From Dama dama (lineage: Eukaryota; Chordata; Mammalia; Artiodactyla; Cervidae): DNA of 64,000 nucleotides. Every line of letters begins with the position of its first letter. Within the stretch, counting starts at the first letter, position 1. This document shows positions 1 through 11,677 of this stretch, in pieces. Made by a program: the position numbers and the translations under genes. Under the pieces are notes generated by a model that saw nothing but the letters and a program-made list of their open reading frames with translations, did not search any database and was not told the DNA's origin. The stretch is from assembly GCF_033118175.1 (NCBI RefSeq), contig NC_083696.1:33961001-34025000 (forward strand), written 5' to 3'.

Positions 1-148
1 TTGTGCACATATGTGCACTAACTCCTTTCATACTGTGTGTGTGTGCGCTCGTGCACTCCTTTCATTGTGTGTGTGTGTGCGCGCGCATGTGCACTAACTC
101 CTTTCATACTGTGTGTGTGTGTGTGTGTGCTTGCCTACATGTGCATAT
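1..148. repeat. TG-rich minisatellite, three irregular units
   Basis: Three units share a core reading GTGCACT, (AACT)CCTTTCAT and then a (TG)n run. They sit at roughly 11-50, 51-87 and 88-130, and the middle unit lacks part of the core. The window edge cuts the array on the left. A SINE fragment follows directly, so the TG runs probably grew from the SINE tail. Confidence 0.75.
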
Positions 149-184
149 GCTAAGTCGTGTCTTGACTCTTGGTGACCCCATGGG
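149..184 (-). mobile_element. Bov-tA SINE fragment
   Basis: A short match to the 3' part of a Bov-tA SINE in reverse orientation (CTAAGTCGTGTCTTGACTC followed by GACCCCATGG). The rest of the element is missing. Confidence 0.65.
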
Positions 185-965
185 CACATGAATGTTGATT
201 GATGAATGAATGTTCTACCTTCTTACTAAAACTTTCTCTAGCCTTTTTGGACTGCTTCTCCTGTGTATTTTTATCACACTGTAACAGTGAACAATTGCCC
301 TGCCAGTTCAAGCACATTGTTAGGGTCTTCATGGAGCTCAATATTAAGAAGAATTCTGAGACTGCATCCTTGCTCAGCAAGAAAAAGTGCCACTATCAGT
401 TAATTATGTTTGCCATTAATGAAAGAGGAAGAAGTGGCTTCATGCTTTACTGGTATTTTTCATCTCTGACATGTTCAGAACAGTGCTTAATTATTATGTT
501 TATTATTATATCGTGTGATAATTTCTGTCTTTCTCAGTAAATTGTGAGTTCCAAAAGAGTAGCTAATATGTAGCATAGTGCTAATTGCATAGTAAAGGTT
601 TAACAAATAATTATCTCAAGTTATATTCAAAACTTGAGTCTGTCAGGGTCTGTTCTAGGGGAGAGAAGATAGACTTATCCCATTAATTTTTAATATTATG
701 CTTATAGATAGAACACCATTATTTAGATTTTTTAATTGGAATAAATTCAGAGCACCCAAGTGTGGAAAAGAGAAATAACATGCAGATGGAGCATTTTGAG
801 GTTTGCATGTTACTGTATATTAAGGTATCTTAAAACTTTAAAGCTAGGAGGCTGTTCTAAAATTTGGCTTGGAGCGCTTAGAAATATGAAACAAATTGAC
901 AACAAGTGCATTTGTATTTGTCAGTTTATAAATGACACCTTCTTCAGATAGGAAACAGGTACTCA
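185..965. other. Intronic DNA, nothing recognised
   Basis: AT-rich sequence with no convincing exon, RNA gene or repeat family that I can name. It is placed in a GKAP1 intron only because the gene's recognised exons start much later on the same strand. Confidence 0.5.
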
Positions 966-1718
966 GTGGGAAACTAGATTTGTTTTTAATTGAAGTATAA
1001 TTTGCACACAGTAGAATGCACCAGTCTTAAGTATGCAGCTTTGACACATATGTAAAGTTATATGACCTACATTTCTATTAAGATAAAGAACATTTTCATT
1101 ACATCAAAAGATTCCCTTCTGTATCATCCCTGTCATTCCGCGTGCCCTACCCTGCTTCCTACAGGCAAGGTTTTTTTGTGGTTTCTACTGTCATAGATTA
1201 GCCTTGCCTCTTTATTTAAAATAAAGCATACAGTATGTTATTCTGTGGTCTCAGCAAAATGTTTGAAGATTCATCCATGTTGTTGTGGGTCACTAGTTCT
1301 TTTCCTTTCCATTGTTAAATTATGTTCTGTGGTGTAAACATGTCACAGTGAGTTTATTCATTCCCCTGTTGGTGAACATTTGGTTTGTTTCCATTTTTTG
1401 CCAGTTATGAATGAGGCTGCTGTGATATTTTAAAGAACAGCTTTATCAAGGTATAATTTACAGGTTCTATAAACATTATCCATTTTAAATGTAACTTTTT
1501 TTTTAAGTGTACTGTTTTGTGAGTTTAATGTGACTGTTTACAGAGTCGTACAGTCATTACCATGATCTAAATTTGGTATATTACTGAAGAGTTTTCCAAA
1601 GTGGCTGTACCATTTTATACTTGTGGAAGTATAGGTAGGAATTTGTGAAATAAGGAAAGTTATTGTTGCATTGCTGGCAGGAAGGCTAATAAAAGGTTTT
1701 TTAATGATGCTAACTAAC
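966..1718 (-). mobile_element. Old L1 (L1M-type) 3' region
   Basis: Reverse-orientation remnants of an old mammalian L1 3' end. Recognisable pieces are the AATTGAAGTATAATTTGCA-type tail, a 'catccatgttgttgtgggtcac' type region near 1272, and the 'gaatgaggctgctgtgatat' type region near 1407. Heavily diverged, with no reading frame left. Confidence 0.6.
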
Positions 1719-1737
1719 TTTAGTACTTGCACTCTTG

Positions 1738-2913
1738 TTCAGTTCAATTCAGTCGTTAAGTCGTGTCCGACTCTTTCCGACCACATGGACCGCAGAATGC
1801 CAGGCTTCCCCGTCCAGCACCAACTCCTGGAGCTTACGCAAACTCATGTCTATCAAGTCTGTGATGCCATCCAACCATCACATCCTCTGTCATCCCCTTC
1901 TTCTCCCTCCTTCAGTCTTTCCCAGGATCAGGGTCTTTTCCAGTGAGTCAGTTCTTCTTATCAGGTTGCCAGAGTATTGGAGTTTCAGTGTCAACATCAG
2001 TCCTTCCAATGAATATTCAGGACTGATTTCCTTTAGGATGGACTGGTCGGATCTCTTTGCAGTCTAAGGGACTCTCAAAGAGTCTTCTCCCAACAACACA
2101 GTTCAAAAGCATCAATTCTTCAGTGCTCAGTTTTCTTTATGGTCCAACACTCACATCCATACATGACTATTGGAAAAACCATAGCTTTGACTAGACAGAC
2201 CTTTGTTGGCAAAGTAATGTCTCTGCTTTTTAATGTGCTGTCTAGGTTGGTCATAACCTTTCTTCCAAGGAGCAGGTATCTTTTAATTTCCTGGCTGCAG
2301 TCACCATCTGTAGTGATTTTGGAGCCCCCAAAAATAAAGTCTGTCACTGTTTCCATTGTTTCCCCATCTATTTGCCATGAAGTGATGGGACCAGATGTCA
2401 TGATCTTAGTTTTCTGAATGTTGAGTTTTAAGCCAACTTTTTCACTCTCCTCTTTCACTTTCATCAAGGGGCTTTTTAGTTCTTCTTTGCTTTCTGCCGT
2501 AAGGGTGGTGTCATCTGCATATCTGAGGTTATTGATATTTCTCCTGGCAGTCTTGCTTCCAGCTTGTGCTTCATCCAGCCTGGCATTTCACATGATGTCC
2601 TGTGCATATAAGTTAAATAAGCAGGGTGACAGTATACAGCCTTGACTTACTCCTTTCCTATTTAGAACCAGTCTGTTGTTCCATGTCCAGTTCTAACTGT
2701 TGCTTCTTGACCTGCATACAGATTTCTCAGGAGGAAGGTCAGATGGTCTCGTATTCCCAATCTCTTTCAGAATTTTTCCAGTTTGTTGTGATCCACAGTG
2801 TCAAAGGCTTTGGTGTAGTCAATAAAACAGAAGTAGATGTTTTTCTGGAACTCTCTTGCTTTTTTGATGATCCAGAGGATGTTGGCAATTTGACCTCTGG
2901 TTCCTCTGCCTTT
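1738..2913 (-). mobile_element. BovB (RTE) 3' part, left half of a split copy
   Basis: Reverse-orientation BovB. Its 3' terminus (rc of the CAACTGAACTGAACTGA-type end) is at the left, and the reverse-transcriptase C-terminal region follows to 2913. One minus-strand frame (2120-2467) keeps RT/connection residues such as KVGLKLNIQKTKIM and MYGCECWTIKKTEH, but stops and frameshifts break the rest. The copy resumes at 10876 after a nested L1. Flanking duplications TTTAGTACTTGCACTCTTG (1719-1737) and TTTAGTACAATACACTCTTG (11658-11677) mark the original insertion, imperfectly matched. Total length without the L1 is about 1.96 kb, so it is 5' truncated. Confidence 0.92.
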
Positions 2914-2985
2914 CCTTTTTTTTTTTTTGGTTTGGATTTTATTTATTTATTTTTTTTTATTTTATGATTTTTTTCATTTATTTTT
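2914..2985 (-). other. L1 poly(A) tail
   Basis: T-rich tract with a few interruptions (GGTTTGGA, ATTTATTTA) between the left target-site duplication and the conserved L1 3' UTR end (rc of TTAGTTGGAGGCTAATTACT). It is the A tail of the minus-strand L1, lengthened and mutated since insertion. Confidence 0.85.
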
Positions 2986-3386
2986 ATTAGTTGGAGGCTA
3001 ATTACTTTACAATATTGTAGTGGTTTTTGACATACATTGACATGAATCAGCCATTGATTTACATGTGTTCCCCATCCTGAACCCCCCTCCCACCTCCCTC
3101 CCCATCCCATCCCTCTGGGTCATCCCAGTGCACCAGCCCTGAACACTTGTCTCATGCATCCAACCTGGAATGGCGATCTGTTTCACACTTGACAATATAC
3201 ATGTTTCGATGCTGTTCTCTCAGATCATCCCACCCTCGCCTTCTCCCATAGAGTCCAAAAGTCTGTTCTATACATCTGTGTCTCTTTTTCTGTCTTGCAT
3301 ATAGGGTTATCGTTACCATCTTTCTAAATTCCATATATATGTGTTAGTATACTGTATTGGTGTTTATCTTTCTGGCTTACTTCACT

Positions 3387-6300
3387 CTATATCATGGGCT
3401 CTGGTTTCATCCATCTCATTAGAACTGATTCAAATGTATTCTTTTTAATGGCTGAGTAATATTCCATTGTGTATATGTTCCACAGCTTTCTTATCCATTC
3501 GTCTGCTGATGGACATCTAGATTGCTTCCATGTCCTGGCTATTATAAACAGTGCTGCGATGAACCTTGGGGGTACACATGTCTCTTTCAGTTCTGGTTTC
3601 CTCGGTGTGTATGCCCAGGAGTGGGATTGCTGGGTCATATGGCAGTTCTATTTCCAGTTTTTTAAGGAATCTCCACACGGTTCTCCATAGTGGCTGTACT
3701 AGTTTGCATTCCCACCAACAGTGTAAGAGGGTTCCCTTTTCTCCACACCCTCTCCAGCATTTATTGCTTGTAGACTTTTGGATAGCAACCATCCTGACTG
3801 GTGTGTAATGGTACCTCATTGTGGTTTTGATTTGCATTTCTCTGATAATGAGTGATGTTGAGCATCTTTTCATGTGTTTGTTAGCCATCTGTATGTCTTC
3901 TTTGGAGAAATGTCTGTTTAGTTCTTTGGCCCATTTTTTGATTGGGTCATTTATTTTTCTGGAATTGAGCTGCAGGAGTTGCTTGTATATTTTTGAGGTT
4001 AATCCTTTGTCTGTTTCTTTGTTTGCTATTGTTTTCTCCCATTCTGAACGCTGTCTTTTTACCTTGCTTATAATTTCCTTTGTTGTGCAAAAGCTTTAAA
4101 GTTCAATTAGCTCCCATTTGTTTATTTTTGCTTTTATTTCCAATATTCTGGGAGGTGTGTCATAGAGGATCTTGCTGTGATTTATGTCGGAGAGTGTTTT
4201 GCCTATGTTCTCCTCTAGGAGTTTTATAGTTTCTGGTGTTACATTTAGATCTTTAGTCCATTTTGAGTTTATTTTTGTGTATGGTGTTAGAAAATGTTCT
4301 GGTTTCATTCTTTTACAAGTGGTTGACCAGTTTTCCCAGCACCACTTGTTAAAGAGGTTGTCTCTTTTCCATTGTATATTCTTGCCTCTTTTGGCAAAGA
4401 TAAGGTGTCCATAGGTATGTGGATTTATCTCTGGACTTTCTGTTTTGTTCCATTGATCTATATTTCTGTCTTTGTGCCAGTACCATACTGTCTTGATGAC
4501 TGTGGCTTTATAGTAGAGCCTGAAGTCAGGCAGGTTGATTCCTCCAGTTCCATTCTTCTTTCTCAAGATTGCTTTGGCTATTCGAGGTTTTTTGTATTTC
4601 CATACAAATTGTGAAATTATTTGTTCTCGTTCTGTGAAGAATACCGTTGGTAGCTTGATAGGGATTGCATTGACTCTATAGGTTGCTTTGGGTAGTATAC
4701 TCATTTTCACAGTATTGATTCTTCCAATCCATGAACACGGTATATTTCTCCATCAATTTGTGTCCTCTTTGATTTCTTTCATCAGTGTTTTATAGTTTTC
4801 TATGTATAGGTCTTTTGTTTCTTTAGGTAGATATACTCCTAAGTATTTTATTCTTTTTGTTGCAGTGGTGAATGGTATTGTTTCCTTAATTTCTCTTTCT
4901 GTTTTTTCATTGTTAGTGTATAGGAATGCAAGGGATTTCTGTGTGTTAATTTTATATCCTGCAACTTTACTATATTCATTGATTAGCTCTAGTCATTTTC
5001 TGGAAGAGTCTTCAGGGTTTTCTATGTAGAGGATCATGTCATCTGCAAACAGTGAGAGTTTCACTTCTTTTCCTATCTGGATTCCTTTTACTTCTTTTCC
5101 TGCTCTGATTGCTGTGGCCAAAACTTCCAAAACTATGTTGAATAGTAGTGGTGAAAGTGGGCACCCTTGTCTTCTTCCTGATTTTAGGGGAAACGCTTTC
5201 AATTTTTCACCATTGAGGATCATGTTTGCTGTGGGTTTGTCATATATAGCTTTTGTTATGTTCAGGTATGTTCCTTCTGTTCCTGCTTTCTGGAGAGTTT
5301 TTGTCATAAATGGATGTTGAATTTTGTCAAAGGCTTTTTCTGCATCTATTGAGATAATCATATGGTTTTTGTCTTTCAATTTGTTAATGTGGTGTATTAC
5401 ATTGATTGATTTGTGGATATTAAGGAATCCTTGCATTCCTGGGATAAAGCCCACTTGGTCATGATGTATGATCTTTTTAATATGTTGTTGGATTCTGTTT
5501 GCTAGAATTTTGTTAAGGATTTTTGCATCTATGTTCGTCAGTGATATTGGCCTGTAGTTTTCTTTTTTTGTGGCATCTTTGTCTGGTTTTGGAATTAGGG
5601 TTATGGTGGCCTCATAGAATGAATTTGGAAGTTTATCTTCTTCTGCAATTTTCTGGAAGAGTTTGAGTAGGATAGGTGTTAGCTCTTCTCTAAATGTTTG
5701 GTAGAATTCAGCTGTGAAGCCATCTGGTCCTGGGCTTTTGTTTGCTGGAAGATATCTGATTACAGTTTCAATTTCCTTGCTTGTGATGGGTCTGTTAAGA
5801 TCTTCTGTTTCTTCTTGGTTCAGTTTTGGAAAGTTATACTTTTCTAAGAATTTGTCCATTTCTTCCAAGTTGTCCATTTTATTGGCATAGAGCTGCTGGT
5901 GGTAGTCTCTTATGATCCTTTGTATTTCAGTGTTGTCTGTTGTGATCTGTCCATTTTCATTTCTAATTTTGTTGATTTGGTTCTCCTCCCTTTGTTTCTT
6001 AATGAGTCTGGCTAATGGTTTGTCAATTTTGTTTATCTTTTCAAAAAACCAGCTTTTAGCTTTGTTGATTTTTGCTATGGTCTCTTTTGTTTCTTTTGCA
6101 TTTATTTCTGCCCTAATTTTTAAGATTTCTTTCCTTCTACTAACCATGAGGTTCTTCATTTCTTCCTTCTCTAGTTCCTTTAGGTGTAGAGTTAGGTTAT
6201 TTATTTGACTTTTTTCTTGTTTCTTGAGGTAAGCCTGTATTGCTATGAACCTTCCCCTTAGCACTGCTTTTACAGTGTCCTGCTTTTACAGGTTTTGGGT

Positions 6301-7330
6301 TGTTGTGTTTTCATTTTCATTCGTTTCTATGCATATTTTGATTTCTTTTTTGATTTCTTCTATGATTTTTTCGTTATTCAGAAGCGTGTTATTTAGCCTC
6401 CATATGTTGTAATTTTTAATAGTTTTTTTTTCCTGTAATTGAGATCTAATCTTACTGCATTGTGGTCAGAAAAGATGACTGGAATGATTTCAATTTTTTT
6501 GAATTTACCAAGGTTAGATTTATGGCCCAGGATGTGATCTGTTCTGGAGAAGGTTCCGTGTGCACTTGAGAAAAAGGTGAAATTGATTGTTTTGGGGTGA
6601 AATGTCCTATAGATATCAATTAGGTCTAGCTGGTCCATTGTGTCATTTAAAGTTTGTGTTTCCTTGTTAATTTTCTGTTTAGTTGATCTATCCATAGGTG
6701 TGAGTGGGACCTCTGTCATATGTATACATGTAATACACCACATTATGTAATGTAATACACCACATTAACAAATTGAAAGACAAAAACCATATGATTATCT
6801 CAATAGATGCAGGAAAAGCCTTTGACAAAATTCAACATCCATTTATGATAAAAACTCTCCAGAAAGCAGGAACAGAAGGAACATACCTGAACATAACAAA
6901 ATAACACACTATTATTGTGTTATTGTTAATTTCCCCTTTCATACTCGTTAGCATTTGCCTTACATATTGCGGTGCTCCTATGTTGGGTGCATATATATTT
7001 ATAATTGTTATATCTTCTTCTTGGATTGATCCTTTGATCATTATGTAGTGTCCTTCTTTGTCTCTTTTCATAGCCTTTATTTTAAAGTCTATTTTATCTG
7101 ATATGAGTATTGCGACTCCTGCTTTCTTTTGGTCTGTTTGCGTGAAATATCTTTTTCCAGCCCTTCATTTTCAGTCTGTATGTGTCCCTTGTTTTGAGGT
7201 GGGTCTCTTGTAGACAGCATAGATAGGGGTCTTGTTTTTGTATCCATTCAGCTAGTCTTTGTCTTTTGGTTGAGGCATTCAACCCATTTACATTTAAGGT
7301 AATTATTGATAGGTATGGTTCTGTTGCCAT
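3387..7330 (-). pseudogene. L1 ORF2 (endonuclease / reverse transcriptase), broken
   Basis: ORF2 of the nested L1, read on the minus strand. The start is at 7330 with MATEPYLSIITLNVNGLN and QETH, an apurinic/apyrimidinic-type endonuclease N-terminus. A 423-codon open stretch (4993-6264) holds the reverse transcriptase: GPDGFTAEFYQ, a QHIKKIIHHDQVGFIPGMQG region, RRQGCPLSPLLFN and the catalytic FADD at 5038-5049. The remaining frames (4096-4710, 3517-3888, 3387-3638) cover the C-terminus, including WRGCGEKGTLLHCWWEC, a zinc-knuckle-like cysteine cluster. Stops, frameshifts and an inverted insertion at about 6709-6909 inactivate it. An intact ORF2 would encode roughly 1,270-1,280 residues. Confidence 0.92.
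6709..6909. other. Inverted templated insertion inside L1 ORF2
   Basis: Positions 6752-6901 are the reverse complement of 5251-5400 in the same L1, with two mismatches seen over 150 bp. The piece is therefore in L1 sense orientation on the + strand. It is preceded by 43 bp that include TGTAATACACCACATTA (6729-6745), repeated at 6751-6767. The insert replaces a few bases of the usual ORF2 sequence and destroys the endonuclease region. Confidence 0.9.
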
Positions 7331-7381
7331 TTACTTTGTTGTTTTGGGTTTGCGTTTATACAACCTTTCTGTGTTTCCTGT

Positions 7382-8295
7382 CTAGAGAAGATCCTTTAGT
7401 ATTTGTTGAAGAGCTGGTTTGGTGGTGCTGAATTCTGTCAGCCTTTGCTTGTCTGTAAAGCTTTTGAATTCTCCTTCATATTTGAATGAGATCCTTGCTG
7501 GGTACAGTAATCTGGATTGTAGGTTATTCTCTTTCATTACTTTAGGTATGTCCTGCCATTCCCTTCTGGCCTGAAGAGTTTCTATTGATAGATCAGCTGT
7601 TATCCTTATGGGAATCCCTCTGTGTGTGATTTGCTGTTTCTCCCTTGCTGCTTTTAATATTTGTTCTTTGTGTTTGATCTTTGTTAATTTGATTAATATG
7701 TGTCTTGGAGTGTTTTGCCTTGGGTCTGTCCTGTTTGGGACTCTCTGGGTTCCTTGGACTTGTGTGACTATTTCCTTCCCCGTTTTAGGGAAGTGTTCAG
7801 CTATTATCTCCTCGAGTATTTTCTCATGGCCTTTCTTTTTGTCTTCTTCTGGGACTCCTATGATTCTAATGTTGGGGCATTTCACATTGTCCCAGAGGTC
7901 CCTGAGGTTGTCCTCATTTCTTTTGATTCTTTTTTCTTCTCTGTTTCATTTATTTCCACCATTTTATCTTATACCTCACTTATCCTGTCTTCTGCTTCCG
8001 TTATTCTACTGTTGGTTCCCTCCAGTGTGTTTTGATCTCATTTATTGCATTATTCATTTTTAATTGACTTTTTTATTTCTTATAGGTCCTTGTTAAACAT
8101 TTCTTGCATCTTCTCAATCCTTGTCTCCAGGCTGTTTATCTGTAACTCCATTTTGTTTTTGAGATTTTGGATCATTTTTATTATCATTATTCTAAATTCT
8201 TTTTCAAGTAGATTCCCTATCTCCTCCTCTTTTGTTTGGCTTGGTGGGCATTTTTCATGTTCCTTTACCTGCTGGGTATTTCTCTGCTTTTTCAT
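7382..8295 (-). pseudogene. L1 ORF1 (RNA-binding chaperone), broken
   Basis: Minus-strand remnant of ORF1p. The probable start at 8295 opens a 71-codon stretch (8080-8295) with a coiled-coil-like segment (MELQINSLETRIEKMQEMF) that ends in a premature stop. The downstream 7382-7885 frame (167 residues) carries the RRM-like region beginning NIRIIGVPEE, then ILIKLTKIKHKEQILKAARE, then a C-terminal domain ending in TKPALQQILKDLL. Between them the frame is lost. ORF1p normally trimerises through the coiled coil and coats L1 RNA. ORF2 starts 51 bp beyond its end, as usual for L1. Confidence 0.9.
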
Positions 8296-10864
8296 CTTGT
8301 TTAGATTGCTGTGTTTGGGGTGGCCTTTCTCTATTCTGGTGTTCTGTGGTTCCTTTTTGTTGTGGAGGTTTCTCCCAGTGGGTGGGGTTGGCTTGTCAAG
8401 GTTTCCTGGTTAGGGAAGCTTGCATCAGTGTTCTGGTGCGTGGAGCTGGATTTCTTCTCTCTGGAGTGCAATGGAGTGTCCATTCGTGAGTTTTGAGATG
8501 GGTCTATGTGTTTGGTGTGACTTTGGGCAGCCTGTATGTTGACGTTCAGGGCTATGTTCCTGCGTTGCTGGAGAATTTGTATGGCATGTCTTGCTCTGGA
8601 ACTTACTGGCTCTTGGGTGGTGGTTGGTTTCAGTGTAGGTATGGAGGCTTTTGGATGATCTCTTATCAATGTTCCCTGTAGTCAGGAGTTCTCTGGTGTT
8701 CTCAGGTTTGGGGCTTAAGTCTCCTGCCTCTGGATTTCAGTCTTATTCTTCCAGTAGCCTCAAGACTTCTCCAACTATACAGCACTGATAATAAAACTTC
8801 TAGGTTAATGGTGAAAAGATGCTCCACAGTGAGAGACACCCAGAGAGGTTCACAGAGTTACATGAAGAAGAGGAGAGGGAGGAAGGAGATAGAGATGAGC
8901 AGGAGGAGCAAAAGGGGGACTCAAGAGGAGAGAGACAGATGTACACATTACTCTGTTCCCTAAGTGTTCTCTGTAGCCCAGAACACCCACAGAGATTCAC
9001 AGAATTGGATTGAGAAGAGAAGGGGGAGGGAGGAAATAGAGGTGATCTGGGGGAGAAAAAGGTGAGTCAAAAGGGGGAGAGAGTAATCATCACACTCCTG
9101 AGTAAAAATGGGTACTGAATATTGGATTCTTAAATGTCTAAAATTGATATCAAATACTGATAAACAAAGATTAAAAATCTAGACTAGAGGTTAGACTCTT
9201 AAAAATACAGTATTGAAAACAAAAAGACAAAAAATTTAAGAAATATATATGAAGTTTGCTTTAAAAATAGGGTCTTTTTTTTTTTACAAGGTTTTAGTGG
9301 GTTATTAAAATGAAAATTAAGGAGTTATAGAGGAGTAATAGCGGACTTTAAAAAAAATTTAAAGAAAAAAAGAAAAAAAAATTTTTAATTAAAAAAATAA
9401 TAATAGTAAAAATATATCTAGGAATTTCTCTGGAGCTGTTGTGCACAGTGTGGGTTCGGTTCAGTTTCAGATAGCTCCTTGTTCCAGCTTACACTTCTCA
9501 GTATCTACACCTTCTGGTGTAGTTGGTGTTAACTACAGGGATTTTAATCTGTTGCACTGGTCACTTCTGAAGTGGTTCTCTTTGTTTATTTGGCTTCTGT
9601 TTGCAGGTCTCTTCAGTGTCTAAGTTCCGCCCTGACACAAGCGGGTGGAGGTGGTCTCTTGTTTAGGTTGCCTTGTTCAGTTGTGCTGTGGGGAGGGAGG
9701 GCACTGCAGACAAATATCACTGGCATGTGTGGGGAGTGCTCACAGTGCTCCGGCCCCACTGGGTTTGCCCCCACTCACTGCGTGTGTGCTTTCCCCGTCT
9801 ACACTGCACAGGTTGCTCCACAGGGAGCGGGCCCTGAGTTGCCTGCACTTCCCAGGCCTAAGCCACTCAGGTTCCAGTTTTCGGGTACGCCACAAAAGCG
9901 CAGACTCGGTTGGGCCTGCGTTTTGTGCCTTCCCCGCCCCAGCAGCTCAGGCAGCCAGGAGCTTGACGAGCGCCTTATCCCCTCCGTGGTCCCAGCCTCA
10001 GTTTCTGCTCGCGCTGGTTCAGTGCACCTTGTGTCTGTTCTGGGGAGCTGGTCTCTAGCTGCAACCTTCCCGGTGGATGTCAACCATCCAGAATCTCAGG
10101 AAGTCTTTGGTTAGAAACTGGAAGCCTGTTTGCAGTTTGGTAGGGGATGCCGTCTCTGGGGCCGAGTTTGCCCCTTTCCCCTCCCCCCTGCCTCCTACCT
10201 CCGGCGGGGGATGGACCTGTCCGCAGTCGGCTAGCTCTTCTCCAGAATTGCTCAATCCTTTCTTTGTTTTGTGAACGGGCTGGCAGTGTCTTCGGTTAGG
10301 GCTTTTCGCAGGTTAATTTTCTCTCTCTCTCTTGCTATCCCACAGTTTAAGTTGCTCTCTCAGGTTAGCTCCCTCCGATTGCCCTCAGGGCATTCAGGCC
10401 CGGTCCTTGCCCTAAGCAATGCTGCCAGCTCCTCTCCGTTTAGAGGAGAGGAGCTTGCTGGTGGCGGATGTGAGCGTCTGGGGTACTTTTCTGCTGGGAG
10501 TTGCTTTTAGGCATGTAATCTGTGGGTTTTATTTATTTTTCCTCCTGGTTAGGTTACCCTCCGAGATTAGAAAACTTCCCCCAGACCCGCCAGTGAGAGG
10601 GTTTCCTGGTGTTTGGAAACTTCCTCTATTATGACTCCCTTCCTGGAAGGGTCTCCGTCTCTAACTCTTTTGTCTTTTTATCTTTTATATTTTGTCCTAC
10701 CTCCTTTCAAAGACAATGGGCTGCTTTCCTGGGCACCTGATGTCCTCTGCTAGTGATCAGAAGTTGTTTTGTGGAGTTTGCTCAGCGTTCAAATGTTCTT
10801 TTGATGAATTTGTAAGGGAGAAAGTGGTCTCCCCGTCCTATTCTTCTGCCATCATAGCTCCTCC
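8296..10864 (-). promoter_or_regulatory. L1 5' UTR with internal promoter region
   Basis: About 2.6 kb between the ORF1 start and the canonical L1 5' end. Two purine-rich monomers begin near 8836 and 8984 (CACCCAGAGAGGTTCACAGA and CACCCACAGAGATTCACAGA). An AT-rich stretch covers about 9120-9420. A GC- and CpG-rich part covers about 9640-10480. The 5' UTR of an L1 normally drives sense transcription, here minus-strand and antisense to GKAP1. Activity of this copy is not known. Open frames on either strand, including 180 codons at 9572-10114 (+), look like by-products of GC content. Confidence 0.8.
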
Positions 10865-10875
10865 CCTCTGCCTTT

Positions 10876-11657
10876 TCTAAATCCAGCTTGAACATCTGGA
10901 AGTTCTTGGTTCACTTACTGTTGAAGCCTGGCTTGGAGAATTTTGAGCATTACTTTGCTAGTGTGTGGGATGAGTGCAGTTGTGCAGTAGTTTGAACATT
11001 CTTTGGCATTGCCTTTCTTTGGGTTTGGAATGAACACTGACCTGTTCCAATCCCGTACCCACTGCTGAGTTTTCCAAATTTGCTAGCATATTGAATGCAG
11101 CACTTCCATAGCATCATCTTTGAGGATTTGAAATAGCTCAACTGGAATTCCATCACATCCACTAACTTTGTTCATTGTGATGCTTCCTAAGGCCCACTTG
11201 GCTTCACATTCCAGGATGTCTGGCTCTAGGTGAATGATCACACCATCGTGGTTTTCTGGGTTGTGAAGATCTTTTTTGTATAGTTCTTCTGTGTATTCTT
11301 ACTACCTCTTCTTAATATCTTCTGTTTCTGTTAGGTCCATGCTATTTCTGTCCTTTATTGTGCCCATCATTGCATGAACTGTTCCCTTGGTATCTCTAAT
11401 TTTCTTGAAGAGATCTCTAGTCTTTCCCATTCTATTGTTTTCCTCTACTTCTTTCCACTGATCACTGAGGAAGGCTTTTTTATCTCTCCTTGCTCTTTTG
11501 GAACTATACATTCAAATGGGTGTATCTTTCCTTTTCTCCTTGCTTTTAGCTTCTCTTCTTTTCTCAGCTGTTTGAAAGGCCTCCTCAGACAACATTTTGC
11601 CTTTTGCATTTCTTTTCCTTGGAGATGGTCTTGTATTACTGCATCTTGATCACTGCC
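10876..11657 (-). mobile_element. BovB, right half of the split copy
   Basis: The BovB sequence resumes immediately after the L1's right target-site duplication and runs to its 5' truncation at 11657. It covers the region upstream of the RT core: rc reads CGCACTGGAAT-like, FKKIRDTKGTVHAMMGTIKDRN at 11302-11511, and EEKLKARRKGK at 11445-11708. The same sequence is found uninterrupted in the BovB at 41280-42060. Confidence 0.92.
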
Positions 11658-11677
11658 TTTAGTACAATACACTCTTG

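Larger units (their letters stand above)
2914..10864 (-). mobile_element. Near full-length ruminant L1, nested in BovB
   Basis: An L1 of about 7.95 kb in reverse orientation: poly(A) tail as poly-T at 2914-2985, 3' UTR, ORF2 and ORF1 remnants, and a long 5' UTR reaching a canonical start (rc reads GGAGGAGCTATGATGGCAGA near 10845-10865). The 11 bp target-site duplication CCTCTGCCTTT is present at 2903-2913 and 10865-10875. The host is a BovB copy, whose sequence continues across the insertion without loss. Both ORFs are broken, so the copy is not autonomous as read. It also carries an internal inverted insertion near 6709-6909. Confidence 0.93.

Noticed and set aside
4993..6264. 423-codon minus-strand open frame as a cellular gene
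   Set aside because: It is L1 reverse transcriptase, with neighbouring L1 ORF2 pieces, a poly(A) tail and target duplications.
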